Below, piece by piece: positions 1 through 5,602 of a stretch of 24,238 bases of DNA. The notes beneath the pieces were generated by a model, which was given only the letters and a program-made list of their open reading frames with translations, had not been told where the DNA came from and ran no database searches. The stretch is from a virus. Position 1 is the stretch's first letter. Every line of letters starts with the position of its first letter. Where the stretch lies: positions 1 through 24,238 of IMG/VR virus record IMGVR_UViG_3300025506_000007. One strand, written 5' to 3'. A program made the translations under genes and the position numbers.

Positions 1-7
1 TTAACAT
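1..7 (-). CDS. Start of an unidentified minus-strand gene, cut by the window edge
   Basis: An ATG reading leftward begins at base 7, preceded on the minus strand by a very strong purine-rich ribosome binding site (AAGGAGGAAGGGAAAATG). Only the start codon and one further codon are inside the window, so nothing can be said about the product. It continues the minus-strand series of small genes at 35-1553. Confidence 0.5.
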
Positions 8-34
8 TTTCCCTTCCTCCTTTTCCTGATTTTG

Positions 35-253
35 TTATTCTGTTATAAAAGTATTAGATGATTTTTTAGGACATCTCATTGCTTCTTGTTGGTTCCATTT
101 CCAATAATCAAGCATTAAAACATTGCAACATATATCCCTACATTCGAATTGATTTAGTAATATTAGTCCTACGCTCTGACCATTTGCCTCGCGTAGGCAA
201 TGGCATCTAGCGGCGGATACGGTTTTAACTTCTATATAGCTTAGTGGTATCAT
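35..253 (-). CDS. Six-cysteine peptide with a double-glycine-type leader (AA variant)
   Basis: 72-residue peptide of unknown function. The first 15 residues, MIPLSYIEVKTVSAA, fit the bacteriocin leader pattern at L-12, S-11, E-8, V-7 and V-4, but the processing site would be Ala-Ala instead of Gly-Gly. The 57-residue core has six cysteines arranged CHC, then 18 residues, ECRDICC, then 17 residues and a last Cys. This is the same layout as the peptides at 9354 and 15074. It starts one base after the stop of the coiled-coil gene at 255-533 and has only a weak binding site of its own, so translational coupling is likely. Seen: leader positions and Cys pattern. Inferred: export and disulfides. 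The AA site makes it the least certain member of the set. Confidence 0.6.
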   Translation of the reverse strand: MIPLSYIEVKTVSAARCHCLREANGQSVGLILLNQFECRDICCNVLMLDYWKWNQQEAMRCPKKSSNTFITE

Positions 254-254
254 T

Positions 255-533
255 TTATCGATGCAATGCTATTGTTAAAGCAAGAATAGAAATTGAAACG
301 GCGATAATTGTAAATCCAATGCCAACTATCCATTTTAAATTTACTATGCCTTCTTTTAAAAGCTCTATATCTTTGCGTATTAATGTAACGTCGCTTTTCG
401 TGGCCACGCTATTGTCAATATAATCACGCTGAATATTAGCAAAACTCGCGTGAACATCTATTATTTCTTCTTTTTCACCTGCTTTTTTTAAGTTTTGCGT
501 GTACTGAAATATGTCATATGTTGTTGCTGTCAT
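255..533 (-). CDS. Small coiled-coil membrane-anchored protein, DUF1640-like
   Basis: 92 residues. A short N-terminal head (YDIFQYTQNLKKAG) is followed by the phrase VATKSDVTLIRKDIELLK, a coiled-coil stretch, and one C-terminal membrane segment (about residues 66-89). This order of head, [LV]ATKxDI phrase, coiled coil and C-terminal helix is what I associate with the DUF1640/CCDC90-like family; its role in phages is not established. The head is more diverged here than in 737-1012 and 1025-1267, which share the architecture. The minus-strand start is preceded by AAGGAAAT. It is immediately followed by the leader peptide gene at 35-253. Confidence 0.65.
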   Translation of the reverse strand: MTATTYDIFQYTQNLKKAGEKEEIIDVHASFANIQRDYIDNSVATKSDVTLIRKDIELLKEGIVNLKWIVGIGFTIIAVSISILALTIALHR

Positions 534-573
534 TTTTTATTTCCTTTTGTATTTAATGATGTACCGTTATAAA

Positions 574-613
574 GTTGCGTAGTTGCATTAGCTATACTAT
601 GCAACTGCGCAAC
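574..613. repeat. 15-bp inverted repeat with one mismatch
   Basis: GTTGCGTAGTTGCAT at 574-588 faces ATGCAACTGCGCAAC at 599-613 across a 10-base spacer. The arms differ at one position, which would be a G-U pair in RNA read from the plus strand. Each arm contains two GTTGC/GCAAC motifs spaced 8 bases apart, so it forms the left edge of the GCAAC array that follows. It could be a protein-binding dyad or an RNA hairpin; I cannot distinguish these. Confidence 0.7.
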
Positions 614-756
614 TCTATGGCCAAAATATGCAACACCACGCGCAACCTTAATGCAACCGTTTCCCTAAAATCCTTTCTAGAAAGGGTTTTGCAATGCAAC
701 AGTCAACGCAACTTAAACGCAACCAATATAGAAAACTCAAACAACCCCAAAGCAAC
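601..756. repeat. Helically phased GCAAC repeat array around a central palindrome
   Basis: GCAAC occurs on the plus strand at 601, 609, 630, 642, 653, 696, 708, 719 and 752. From 609 on, the intervals are 21, 12, 11, 43, 12, 11 and 33, all close to multiples of a DNA turn. Two triplets (630/642/653 and 696/708/719) have identical 12 and 11 spacing and flank a perfect 14-bp palindrome, CCTTTCTAGAAAGG (672-685), with AAAA and TTTT outside it. This looks like a multi-copy protein-binding site (origin, partition site or control region). The array runs into the end of the gene at 737-1012. No gene is convincing in 534-736. Confidence 0.7.
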
Positions 757-1012
757 TTAAGATCCCAAGCAATGCAATAGCCAGCATAATCATCCAGCCC
801 CATTTATTGGTGTTTTTTTCTGAGTTTACAATGCGCTCTTCAATTATCTTTATATCGTGTTTGGTCGCCAAATCGCTTTCTATTAAACGATTGAATTCAT
901 CTGTTTGGTTTTTCATTAAGCGCGTTTGTGTTTTCGCCTGATCTTTACTAAAACCACCGCTTAATAATTCTTCTGTACATTGTAACGTATCAAACGTTAT
1001 CGTGTGTATCAT
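737..1012 (-). CDS. Small coiled-coil membrane-anchored protein, DUF1640-like
   Basis: 91 residues. The N-terminal head contains FDTLQCTEELLSGGFSKDQA, followed by DLATKHDIKIIEERIVNSEK and a C-terminal membrane helix (about residues 70-90). The layout FDTL, GFSxxQA, LATKxDI, coiled coil, TM matches the DUF1640/CCDC90-like pattern; a phage function is not known. The phrase GGFSKDQ recurs in the gene at 15537-15941, which points to a common source. The start has AGGAAAT in front. It is the second of three such genes in the minus-strand operon behind the XRE regulator. Confidence 0.7.
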   Translation of the reverse strand: MIHTITFDTLQCTEELLSGGFSKDQAKTQTRLMKNQTDEFNRLIESDLATKHDIKIIEERIVNSEKNTNKWGWMIMLAIALLGILSCFGVV

Positions 1013-1024
1013 TTTATTTCCTAA

Positions 1025-1267
1025 TTAGTGTTTTAATATATATCCCAATATTGACAATCCAATTGTCAGCAAAACGGCAACTATGCTGCCAAGTTTAATT
1101 ACTAATTTATTCGCTAGCTCTTCTAAATCTCTTTTTGTGGCTAGTTGATTAGTAATAGTTTCTGCCATAAGCTGAGCTTGTCTCTCTGCTTGTGCAGAAG
1201 GTACGCCAACCTCTTTTAAACTGTTGGCGAAGTATAATGTATCAAATGGTATCGCTGGGCAGCTCAT
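1025..1267 (-). CDS. Small coiled-coil membrane-anchored protein, DUF1640-like
   Basis: 80 residues when started at the ATG at 1267, which gives the protein MSCPAIPFDTLYFANSLKEV and removes a basic extension that would only mirror the end of the upstream gene. It has the FDTL head, VPSAQAERQAQLMAE, then NQLATKRDLEELANKL and one C-terminal membrane segment. This is the cleanest family match of the three neighbouring paralogues. Its start lies 26 bases inside the XRE regulator gene, so the two are probably translated together. Function unknown. Confidence 0.7.
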   Translation of the reverse strand: MSCPAIPFDTLYFANSLKEVGVPSAQAERQAQLMAETITNQLATKRDLEELANKLVIKLGSIVAVLLTIGLSILGYILKH

Positions 1268-1553
1268 TTTTGGTTTCCTCATTTTGTTTTTGGATGCGCT
1301 TTTTAATTGTCTTTCTTTTGTTTTTTCCCTGTCTTCTTTTGGTGCTGAGAATATCATCTATAGTAATCTCTATAGAATGTTCTTTGGCTAAGTCTACAAG
1401 TTTTCTTAATACTTTATTTGTGGGCGCCTGCTGTCCCAATTCCCAAAGGCATATCTGCGATTGACTTAGGCCGAGCAGTTTTGCAAACGCCGTTTGCGAC
1501 AGGTTCATTGTTAGGCGCAGCGTTGTAATTTTCGTTTTTAGTGTGTTTCTCAT
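1242..1553 (-). CDS. XRE-family helix-turn-helix transcriptional regulator
   Basis: 103 residues. A helix-turn-helix of the XRE/Cro-CI type spans roughly residues 15-56 (key run NLSQTAFAKLLGLSQSQICL, then WELGQQAP). The C-terminal third is lysine- and arginine-rich and lacks the peptidase domain of CI-type repressors, so it is nearer to Cro or a small repressor in size. It is the first gene of the minus-strand operon and is transcribed divergently from the early plus-strand operon. The roughly 130-bp divergent spacer holds both promoters, the usual position for a lysis/lysogeny or early-gene switch. The regulatory role is inferred from position and fold. Confidence 0.8.
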   Translation of the reverse strand: MRNTLKTKITTLRLTMNLSQTAFAKLLGLSQSQICLWELGQQAPTNKVLRKLVDLAKEHSIEITIDDILSTKRRQGKNKRKTIKKRIQKQNEETKNELPSDTI

Positions 1554-1580
1554 ATGTGGATTTGATTGTTATTTTTATTT

Positions 1581-1609
1581 ACTATAGCATAGATTCTTTA
1601 CCCTCGCAA
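1581..1609 (-). promoter_or_regulatory. Predicted promoter for the XRE operon
   Basis: On the minus strand TTGCGA (1604-1609) and TATAGT (1581-1586) are separated by exactly 17 bases, with TGC just before the -10 (extended -10). It lies about 30 bases upstream of the XRE start codon. Confidence 0.65.
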
Positions 1610-1618
1610 TAATAATAT

Positions 1619-1647
1619 TTGCAAAGTCAGTTTTGATGTGCTATAGT
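1619..1647 (+). promoter_or_regulatory. Predicted early rightward promoter
   Basis: TTGCAA (1619-1624), a 17-base spacer, then TATAGT (1642-1647) with TGTGC immediately upstream, giving an extended -10. It faces away from the XRE promoter; the two -35 boxes are only about 10 bases apart, so one bound regulator could control both. It drives the operon starting at 1688. Confidence 0.7.
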
Positions 1648-1687
1648 AATTGTGTAATCAAATGAAATGCCAATGAGGGGCACTAAA

Positions 1688-1852
1688 ATGAATAACACAA
1701 ATGAAGTTACTGCAGTAAAGATAAATATGTACAATATTACTATTTTTAAAGCCTTATTTCCACAACTTATGGCTGAGGCATTTTGGAGAAATGAAGAAAA
1801 AAAACTGGAATGGTCGAATGATTGTTTTGGCGAATCAGCGGAGATTCAATGA
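1688..1852 (+). CDS. Small hypothetical protein, first gene of the early operon
   Basis: 54 residues starting at the ATG at 1688, chosen because GAGGGG lies 8 bases upstream; the in-frame ATG at 1667 has no such site. I recognise no family. The sequence has a short amphipathic stretch (FKALFPQLMAEAFW) and an acidic C-terminus. It is the first gene behind the rightward promoter, in the place where cro-like or anti-repressor genes usually sit, but no helix-turn-helix is obvious. Its stop overlaps the start of the next gene as ATGA. Confidence 0.55.
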   Translation: MNNTNEVTAVKINMYNITIFKALFPQLMAEAFWRNEEKKLEWSNDCFGESAEIQ

Positions 1853-1953
1853 TAAAGAATCTAAAGTTTTTTTATTATAAGAGCGAAACTGTTGTTTTAT
1901 GTTTAGCTCTATTTGTGGTGGTATACTTTTGTTTAACAATTATAACAAATTGA
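1849..1953 (+). CDS. 34-residue single-span membrane peptide
   Basis: Starts with an ATGA overlap on the preceding gene. The peptide begins MIKNLKFFYYKSE and then has one continuous hydrophobic segment of about 19 residues (VVLCLALFVVVYFCLTII), so a basic N-terminus faces a single membrane span. No family recognised. The overlap and the following strong binding site (GGGGGAAAAAAC before 1967) place it inside the early operon. Confidence 0.5.
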   Translation: MIKNLKFFYYKSETVVLCLALFVVVYFCLTIITN

Positions 1954-1966
1954 CGGGGGAAAAAAC

Positions 1967-2806
1967 ATGTCAAGTATCTTAATAGTTGGTGAGAGTGGTT
2001 CGGGCAAAAGCACTTCTTTGCGTAATTTAAATGGCAAAGAAACTGTTCTAATTAATGCTTTAAATAAGCCGTTGCCATTTCGTGGCGGAGCAAAGAAATT
2101 TGGCACTAATGCAATCTTTACCGATAATTCCAGGATCATTGTACAGAAAATCCAGGAAGCGGAAAAAAACAAAAACATAAAACTAATTGTGGTCGATGAT
2201 TTTCAAGCAATCATGACGAACGCTTATATGAGTACGATTGAAAACAAGGGTTACGAAAAGTTTACAAAGATTGGTAAAAGCATTTGGGACATTGTCAATG
2301 CAGCAAACGGATGTAGAGGAGATTTAAAAGTGGTATTGTTAGCCCATGCCGAAACTGATGTTAATGGTAAAATCAAATGTAAAACCGTAGGTAAATTGGT
2401 AGACGAAAAAATATCACTCGAAGGTATGTGTACAGTCGTTTTGCATTCTAAGGTTGCAAACGGTAAATATACGTTTCTGACGCAGAATGATGGAACAAGC
2501 ATAGCTAAAAGCCCGATGGGCATGTTCCAAACAATTGAGATTGATAACGATTTGGTCGAGGTTGTAAAGGCTATTGACTCCTACTATGATGAAGAAGATA
2601 TAAAACCAATGGAAGCCGTTTCTGCACCTAAACTTCGCCTAGACTTCGTCCAACAAATTAATGCGTGTAAAGATGTTGACGCTTTGAATCTGAAGTATAA
2701 AGAGTTAATAGAATTTTCGATGACGGAAGAGCAAAAGCAGAAGCTAATAAAAGCATGTTCTATAAGAAAACAAAACTTAATCTCGGAAGACGATATTCCA
2801 CAATGA
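1967..2806 (+). CDS. RecA-like P-loop ATPase, Sak4-like recombination/replication protein
   Basis: 279 residues. Walker A is GESGSGKST at residues 8-16 and Walker B is LIVVDD at 73-78, the plan of the compact phage AAA/RecA-like ATPases that include Sak4-type single-strand annealing proteins. A later segment, VVLLAHAETD, resembles the sensor-like strand seen in these proteins. The third gene downstream (3075) encodes an SSB-like protein, and Sak4 ATPases are known to pair with SSBs in recombination-dependent replication. A strong site (GGGGGAAAAAAC) precedes the start. The P-loop assignment is firm; the Sak4 reading rests on size and neighbourhood. It could instead be a generic phage AAA ATPase. 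Confidence 0.75.
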   Translation: MSSILIVGESGSGKSTSLRNLNGKETVLINALNKPLPFRGGAKKFGTNAIFTDNSRIIVQKIQEAEKNKNIKLIVVDDFQAIMTNAYMSTIENKGYEKFTKIGKSIWDIVNAANGCRGDLKVVLLAHAETDVNGKIKCKTVGKLVDEKISLEGMCTVVLHSKVANGKYTFLTQNDGTSIAKSPMGMFQTIEIDNDLVEVVKAIDSYYDEEDIKPMEAVSAPKLRLDFVQQINACKDVDALNLKYKELIEFSMTEEQKQKLIKACSIRKQNLISEDDIPQ

Positions 2807-3075
2807 GTATAACAATGGATCACGAAGAATCACTAAGTTTTATAACAGCGCAAAAAATGATCGACAAGCTTTTGCTATGCGAAAGAATAGAAAAAGATAT
2901 AATCGACTATAAGGCTGAACCATACAATAAACAGCAGCTTTCTAAAAAACTGTTTCTATCAACAAAGCAACTTGGTGAGTTTGGCGATGAGGATTTCTAT
3001 AAAAGATATTCAAGAAAGATTTCTTTGCCTTTAATTAAATTGTTTTGTGCTACTAAATTTTACGAGGACTATTAA
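2803..3075 (+). CDS. Hypothetical protein between the ATPase and SSB-like genes
   Basis: 90 residues from the ATG at 2803, which overlaps the stop of the ATPase gene (ATGA); a second ATG at 2815 is possible. It is mixed charged and probably helical, with no membrane segment and no motif I recognise. It ends in a TAATG overlap with the next gene, so the three genes 1967-3554 form one tightly coupled unit. By position it may be an accessory factor for the ATPase or SSB; this is inference only. Confidence 0.65.
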   Translation: MSITMDHEESLSFITAQKMIDKLLLCERIEKDIIDYKAEPYNKQQLSKKLFLSTKQLGEFGDEDFYKRYSRKISLPLIKLFCATKFYEDY

Positions 3076-3554
3076 TGAACGCAATACTTAAGCCTGGGAA
3101 ATATACTTTCCAGATTTGCAACTGTGATGCTGCTTATATTGGAAAAACATCGGGAAAAGAATCTATTAGAATTATATGTAAAATAAACTCAGGAGGCGAA
3201 GAGACTAAAATATTTGAGTACTTCTCGAAGTCTATTGATCCAAAAACCGGGAAGCCCTGGGCGTTTATTACAGAACGGCTAAATGATTTAGTTACTTCTA
3301 TTGGCAAACCATATCTTATAGGAACAGAAATAAAAGCCGATGATTTATTAGATGGCGTAGGTTATGCAATTATCCATACTGAGAAGTCAGAGCAGTATGG
3401 AGACAAAAGCCGAATAGCAAAATTCTTGCCGCCTACGGATACACAACCGCTTGCTGAGGTTACGGTTGAGGCTCCGGTTGCTCCAGTACAGACAAGATTA
3501 CCATTAGAAGAAGATGGGATAAATAAGGATATAGACATGGATTTGCCTTTTTAA
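3075..3554 (+). CDS. Single-stranded DNA-binding protein-like (DUF669-type)
   Basis: 159 residues. The N-terminal two thirds look like a beta-rich fold of the kind seen in phage DUF669/SSB-like proteins (LKPGKYTFQI, then short strands and a turn DPKTGKPW). A Pro/Val-rich linker (about 125-145) follows, and the protein ends in DMDLPF. An acidic tail ending in (D/L)PF is the hallmark of bacterial-type SSBs, where it recruits partner proteins. The start overlaps the previous stop. Together with the ATPase at 1967 it suggests a phage recombination/replication module. The tail is seen directly; the fold is inferred. Confidence 0.65.
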   Translation: MNAILKPGKYTFQICNCDAAYIGKTSGKESIRIICKINSGGEETKIFEYFSKSIDPKTGKPWAFITERLNDLVTSIGKPYLIGTEIKADDLLDGVGYAIIHTEKSEQYGDKSRIAKFLPPTDTQPLAEVTVEAPVAPVQTRLPLEEDGINKDIDMDLPF

Positions 3555-3561
3555 AAACAAT

Positions 3562-3591
3562 TTGCGTTCTTTAATAATTATGTGCTATAAT
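3562..3591 (+). promoter_or_regulatory. Predicted promoter with extended -10
   Basis: TTGCGT (3562-3567) and a consensus TATAAT (3586-3591) are 18 bases apart, with TGTGC just before the -10, the same TGTGCTATA motif as at 1638-1645. It lies 30 bases before the gene at 3621. Confidence 0.6.
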
Positions 3592-3620
3592 CATAATATA
3601 ACAACATGAGGAAAGAACAA

Positions 3621-3845
3621 ATGACACTATATACTCCAACATCTAATAAGCTTTATAAGTTCTTCTTGGACACAAACCGAGAAGACGATATACCGCTTAA
3701 GTGGATTCATCAGAACAAACCTTTTATAATGAACAATTACCCAAAGGCCTTTGAAAAACTATTTCCTGATGAAGACGAAGAACTTGAAAGCGAAGCAGCA
3801 GACGAACATAATTATTTAAATTCAACAATAGGAAGAGGAAAATAA
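3621..3845 (+). CDS. Small acidic hypothetical protein
   Basis: 74 residues from the ATG at 3621. The upstream ATG at 3606 is in frame, but the bases between them read as the binding site AGGAAAG for 3621. The C-terminal third is strongly acidic (PDEDEELESEAADE) and ends NYLNSTIGRGK. The 20-residue peptide at 4047 ends in a similar way. No family recognised. It opens a chain of very small genes with almost no spacing, behind its own promoter. Confidence 0.6.
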   Translation: MTLYTPTSNKLYKFFLDTNREDDIPLKWIHQNKPFIMNNYPKAFEKLFPDEDEELESEAADEHNYLNSTIGRGK

Positions 3846-3846
3846 T

Positions 3847-4050
3847 ATGAACTTATTTAAAGATTATTGTAATCAAACCACGAAAAAAGATTTATATGAT
3901 ATGGCAGTAAATATCGTTATATACAATGGAATGCCTAAGAAAGATGCTGTGAAATATATTGAAGAAGCCAAAGGGCTGCCGTTATATGATCTTTGTTATG
4001 TTTTAAATAAATTAATCATCGAAATAAAAAAACTACAGGGGAAAAAATGA
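3847..4050 (+). CDS. Small hypothetical protein
   Basis: 67 residues, predicted all-helical, with the segment MPKKDAVKYIEEAKGLPLYD in the middle and a lysine-rich end. A good binding site (AGGAAGAGGAAA) overlaps the end of the previous gene, and its stop overlaps the next start. No recognisable family or membrane segment. Confidence 0.6.
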   Translation: MNLFKDYCNQTTKKDLYDMAVNIVIYNGMPKKDAVKYIEEAKGLPLYDLCYVLNKLIIEIKKLQGKK

Positions 4051-4109
4051 AAGACGAATCTGAAGATGAAGCACAATATCTTTTAAATGTTCTAGGTAGA
4101 GATAAATGA
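4047..4109 (+). CDS. 20-residue acidic peptide in the small-gene chain
   Basis: MKDESEDEAQYLLNVLGRDK, starting by ATGA overlap with the previous gene and ending in an ATGA overlap with the next. Its sequence resembles the C-terminus of the protein at 3621 (ESEAADEHNYLNSTIGRGK), so it may be a partial duplication or a real micro-protein. GGGGAAAAA just before the start is an adequate binding site. Very short, hence the modest confidence. Confidence 0.4.
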   Translation: MKDESEDEAQYLLNVLGRDK

Positions 4110-4285
4110 AAAACGAAAATATGAAACTTACAGAATCGTTTGCAAATTTAATAGACCATTTTAATAAATGCGACCCAGAGAGAAAGCCGGAACTAATGGG
4201 TTGCTTAATTTCATCCGCTCTTGCTACAATAAAAACTCTTGAAGAGCAATTAGAAATGGCGAACGCACTCATCAAAATCTTATAA
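4106..4285 (+). CDS. Small hypothetical helical protein
   Basis: 59 residues beginning MKNENMKLTESFANLIDHF and ending in a coiled-coil-like heptad stretch (TIKTLEEQLEMANALIKIL). It starts by overlap with the previous stop. Two cysteines are present but no known motif. Its position in an unbroken overlap chain (3847-4757) supports it being real despite the length. Confidence 0.6.
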   Translation: MKNENMKLTESFANLIDHFNKCDPERKPELMGCLISSALATIKTLEEQLEMANALIKIL

Positions 4286-4301
4286 ACGGAGAATGTGTAA
4301 T

Positions 4302-4568
4302 ATGATGACCAATGATGAAGCAAAAAAATTAGTAGAAGAGTTCACAGAAAAATTATCAGCTTTTATTCAAAAAGAAAACCCGCCCATGGGAATTGTTCTT
4401 TTTTCTACCTTAATCATAGCAGGTTATTCTGCCTCTTTAGTTTTGCATGAGGTGAGAGAAGCAACCAAAAATATGCCCAATATGTCAGATGCAGATAAAG
4501 AAAACGGCAAAGAATATGCTAGAAAACTAGAGGATTTAAATACCTCTATAAAGCAGCTGCTGGGATAA
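4302..4568 (+). CDS. Small membrane protein with cytoplasmic helical tail
   Basis: About 88 residues from the ATG at 4302, with GGAG about 10 bases upstream; an ATG at 4293 would be too close to that site. An N-terminal amphipathic helix (about 1-28) is followed by one membrane span (GIVLFSTLIIAGYSASLVL) and a charged helical C-terminal half. No family recognised. Because the next gene is also a membrane protein, the two could form a small lysis- or exclusion-type membrane pair, but there is no direct evidence. Confidence 0.6.
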   Translation: MMTNDEAKKLVEEFTEKLSAFIQKENPPMGIVLFSTLIIAGYSASLVLHEVREATKNMPNMSDADKENGKEYARKLEDLNTSIKQLLG

Positions 4569-4571
4569 AAT

Positions 4572-4757
4572 ATGTTTAACAATAAGAAATTTTGGTTTTT
4601 AATTATTACCGGCGGGATGATTTCGTTAGGAATTAATTTGTTAATTCAGTACTACGCAAACACTTCTGTTTGGCTTCATTGCTTACTTATAGTTGGCGTT
4701 GCTTTTTGTATAATCTATACATTATTAGAGCTATTTAGTGATTGGTGGCAGGAATAA
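4572..4757 (+). CDS. Two-span small membrane protein (holin-like size, unproven)
   Basis: 61 residues with two hydrophobic segments (FWFLIITGGMISLGINLLI and LHCLLIVGVAFCIIYTLLEL) joined by a short loop, and an acidic/aromatic end DWWQE. The size and two-span topology fit class II holins, but many phage membrane peptides look like this and no endolysin is nearby. It starts 3 bases after the previous stop. It closes the small-gene chain before the hairpin at 4760. Confidence 0.6.
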   Translation: MFNNKKFWFLIITGGMISLGINLLIQYYANTSVWLHCLLIVGVAFCIIYTLLELFSDWWQE

Positions 4758-4759
4758 AA

Positions 4760-4784
4760 AAGGGCGTGATGAGGTCACGCCCTT
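4760..4784 (-). terminator. Perfect 10-bp hairpin with a T-run on the minus strand
   Basis: AAGGGCGTGA (4760-4769) and TCACGCCCTT (4775-4784) pair perfectly around a 5-base loop. The A-run lies to the left, so the standard stem followed by a T-run is read on the minus strand. In the plus direction there is no T-run. It sits at the end of the plus-strand chain, so it may act in both directions or mainly block antisense reading. Confidence 0.65.
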
Positions 4785-4820
4785 CAAACAAGCACATATA
4801 AAAAACTAAGGAGACATAAT

Positions 4821-4856
4821 ATGCAAGAAACAAAAATTGTTACTGCGGAGTTATAA
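4821..4856 (+). CDS. 11-codon leader ORF ahead of the nuclease gene
   Basis: ATG with an excellent Shine-Dalgarno (AAGGAG at 4808-4813, 7-base spacing) encodes MQETKIVTAEL and stops at 4856, five bases before the nuclease start. The binding site of the nuclease gene (CGGAG) lies inside the last codons of this ORF. This arrangement suggests translational coupling or a regulatory upstream ORF; the peptide itself may have no function. Confidence 0.45.
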   Translation: MQETKIVTAEL

Positions 4857-4860
4857 TAAC

Positions 4861-5409
4861 ATGTTAAGAAAAATAAATCTATTATTGTTTGTTCTATTCT
4901 TTTTCTGCTCTTCCTTCGCTAGTGCCGCTAAATTTTCGTCTGATGCAGAATATCAACTGATTTTCACTCCTGGAGAAGATGATTGTGCAAAACAGATTGT
5001 CCAAGTAATTAATAACGCTAAACACCAGGTTCTTGTTCAAGCTTATAGTTTTACTGATTGGGATATTGCACATGCTTTATTACAAGCAAAAAGACGAGGA
5101 GTGCAAGTGAGCGTTCTTTTAGATAGGAGCCAAAAAGATAAGGAAATTATGCGGTTTTTATTGTTTTATAAAATTGATTGCAGTATTGATTCTGCTAACT
5201 CTATCTCAATAGCGCACAATAAAATTATAATTGTTGATCGCAAAATAGTTGTTGGAGGCAGTTATAATTATAGTAAAAACGCAGCTCATAGAAATGCAGA
5301 AAATATTACGATAATAAAAGATCGTGCTTTTGCAGCGGCTTTTTATGCTAATTGGAAAGCAAGAAAAGAAATGAATAAAACAAGAAAATCACAGAACTGC
5401 GCATTATAA
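4861..5409 (+). CDS. Secreted phospholipase D-family (Nuc-type) nuclease
   Basis: 182 residues from the ATG at 4861. A classical signal peptide (KINLLLFVLFFFCSSFASAA) would send it to the periplasm. The mature part fits the short Nuc-type phosphodiesterases: TPGEDDCAKQIVQVI, a QAYSFTD strand, a RRGVQVSVLLD segment, then one HKD motif (HNKIIIVDRK) followed by GGSYNYS. Such proteins dimerise to bring two HKD motifs together and cut DNA non-specifically. The length is that of the complete family. It stands alone between a terminator-like hairpin and a structured spacer, so it looks like an accessory gene; destroying incoming DNA in the periplasm is one possible role (inference). Strong on family, open on role. 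Confidence 0.85.
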   Translation: MLRKINLLLFVLFFFCSSFASAAKFSSDAEYQLIFTPGEDDCAKQIVQVINNAKHQVLVQAYSFTDWDIAHALLQAKRRGVQVSVLLDRSQKDKEIMRFLLFYKIDCSIDSANSISIAHNKIIIVDRKIVVGGSYNYSKNAAHRNAENITIIKDRAFAAAFYANWKARKEMNKTRKSQNCAL

Positions 5410-5466
5410 TCTTATCCTATAATTTGTAAAATTTAATATTTCCTTAAGGTTGGCTATTATTTGTTG

Positions 5467-5541
5467 ACAGCAGGCGTAGAATGCGGGTTTTTAAGGGAGC
5501 ACATGAGCGAATTTTTGCTTGCTTTTTACGCCTGTTGCTGT
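5467..5541 (+). other. Long imperfect hairpin, candidate structured RNA
   Basis: ACAG plus CAGGCGTA (5467-5478) pairs with TACGCCTG and CTGT (5527-5541), leaving a 3-base bulge (TTG). The interior of about 48 bases can form further weak pairs. It is the first of two strong stem structures in the 316-base gene-free stretch 5410-5725. No known RNA family recognised; it could also be a DNA-level cruciform site. Confidence 0.5.
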
Positions 5542-5602
5542 ATAAAAGGAAGTGAATTCATTCGTGAGCGTGAAAGCTCAAAACATTAACTGTTTTACAT
5601 TG

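Noticed and set aside
575-760. 61-codon plus-strand frame through the GCAAC array
   Set aside because: No usable start signal, composition dictated by the repeats (NLNAT), and it runs against the end of a supported minus-strand gene.
4572-4757. Firm holin call for the two-span peptide
   Set aside because: Topology alone is not enough; no endolysin or spanin is nearby and several other small membrane peptides exist in the window.
4760-4784. Strong plus-strand terminator of the early chain
   Set aside because: The T-run needed lies on the minus strand only; kept as a hairpin with minus-strand terminator shape.
5464-5492. TTGACA at 5464 as a promoter for the rep region
   Set aside because: No acceptable -10 at 16-18 bases; the bases form part of the hairpin stem instead.
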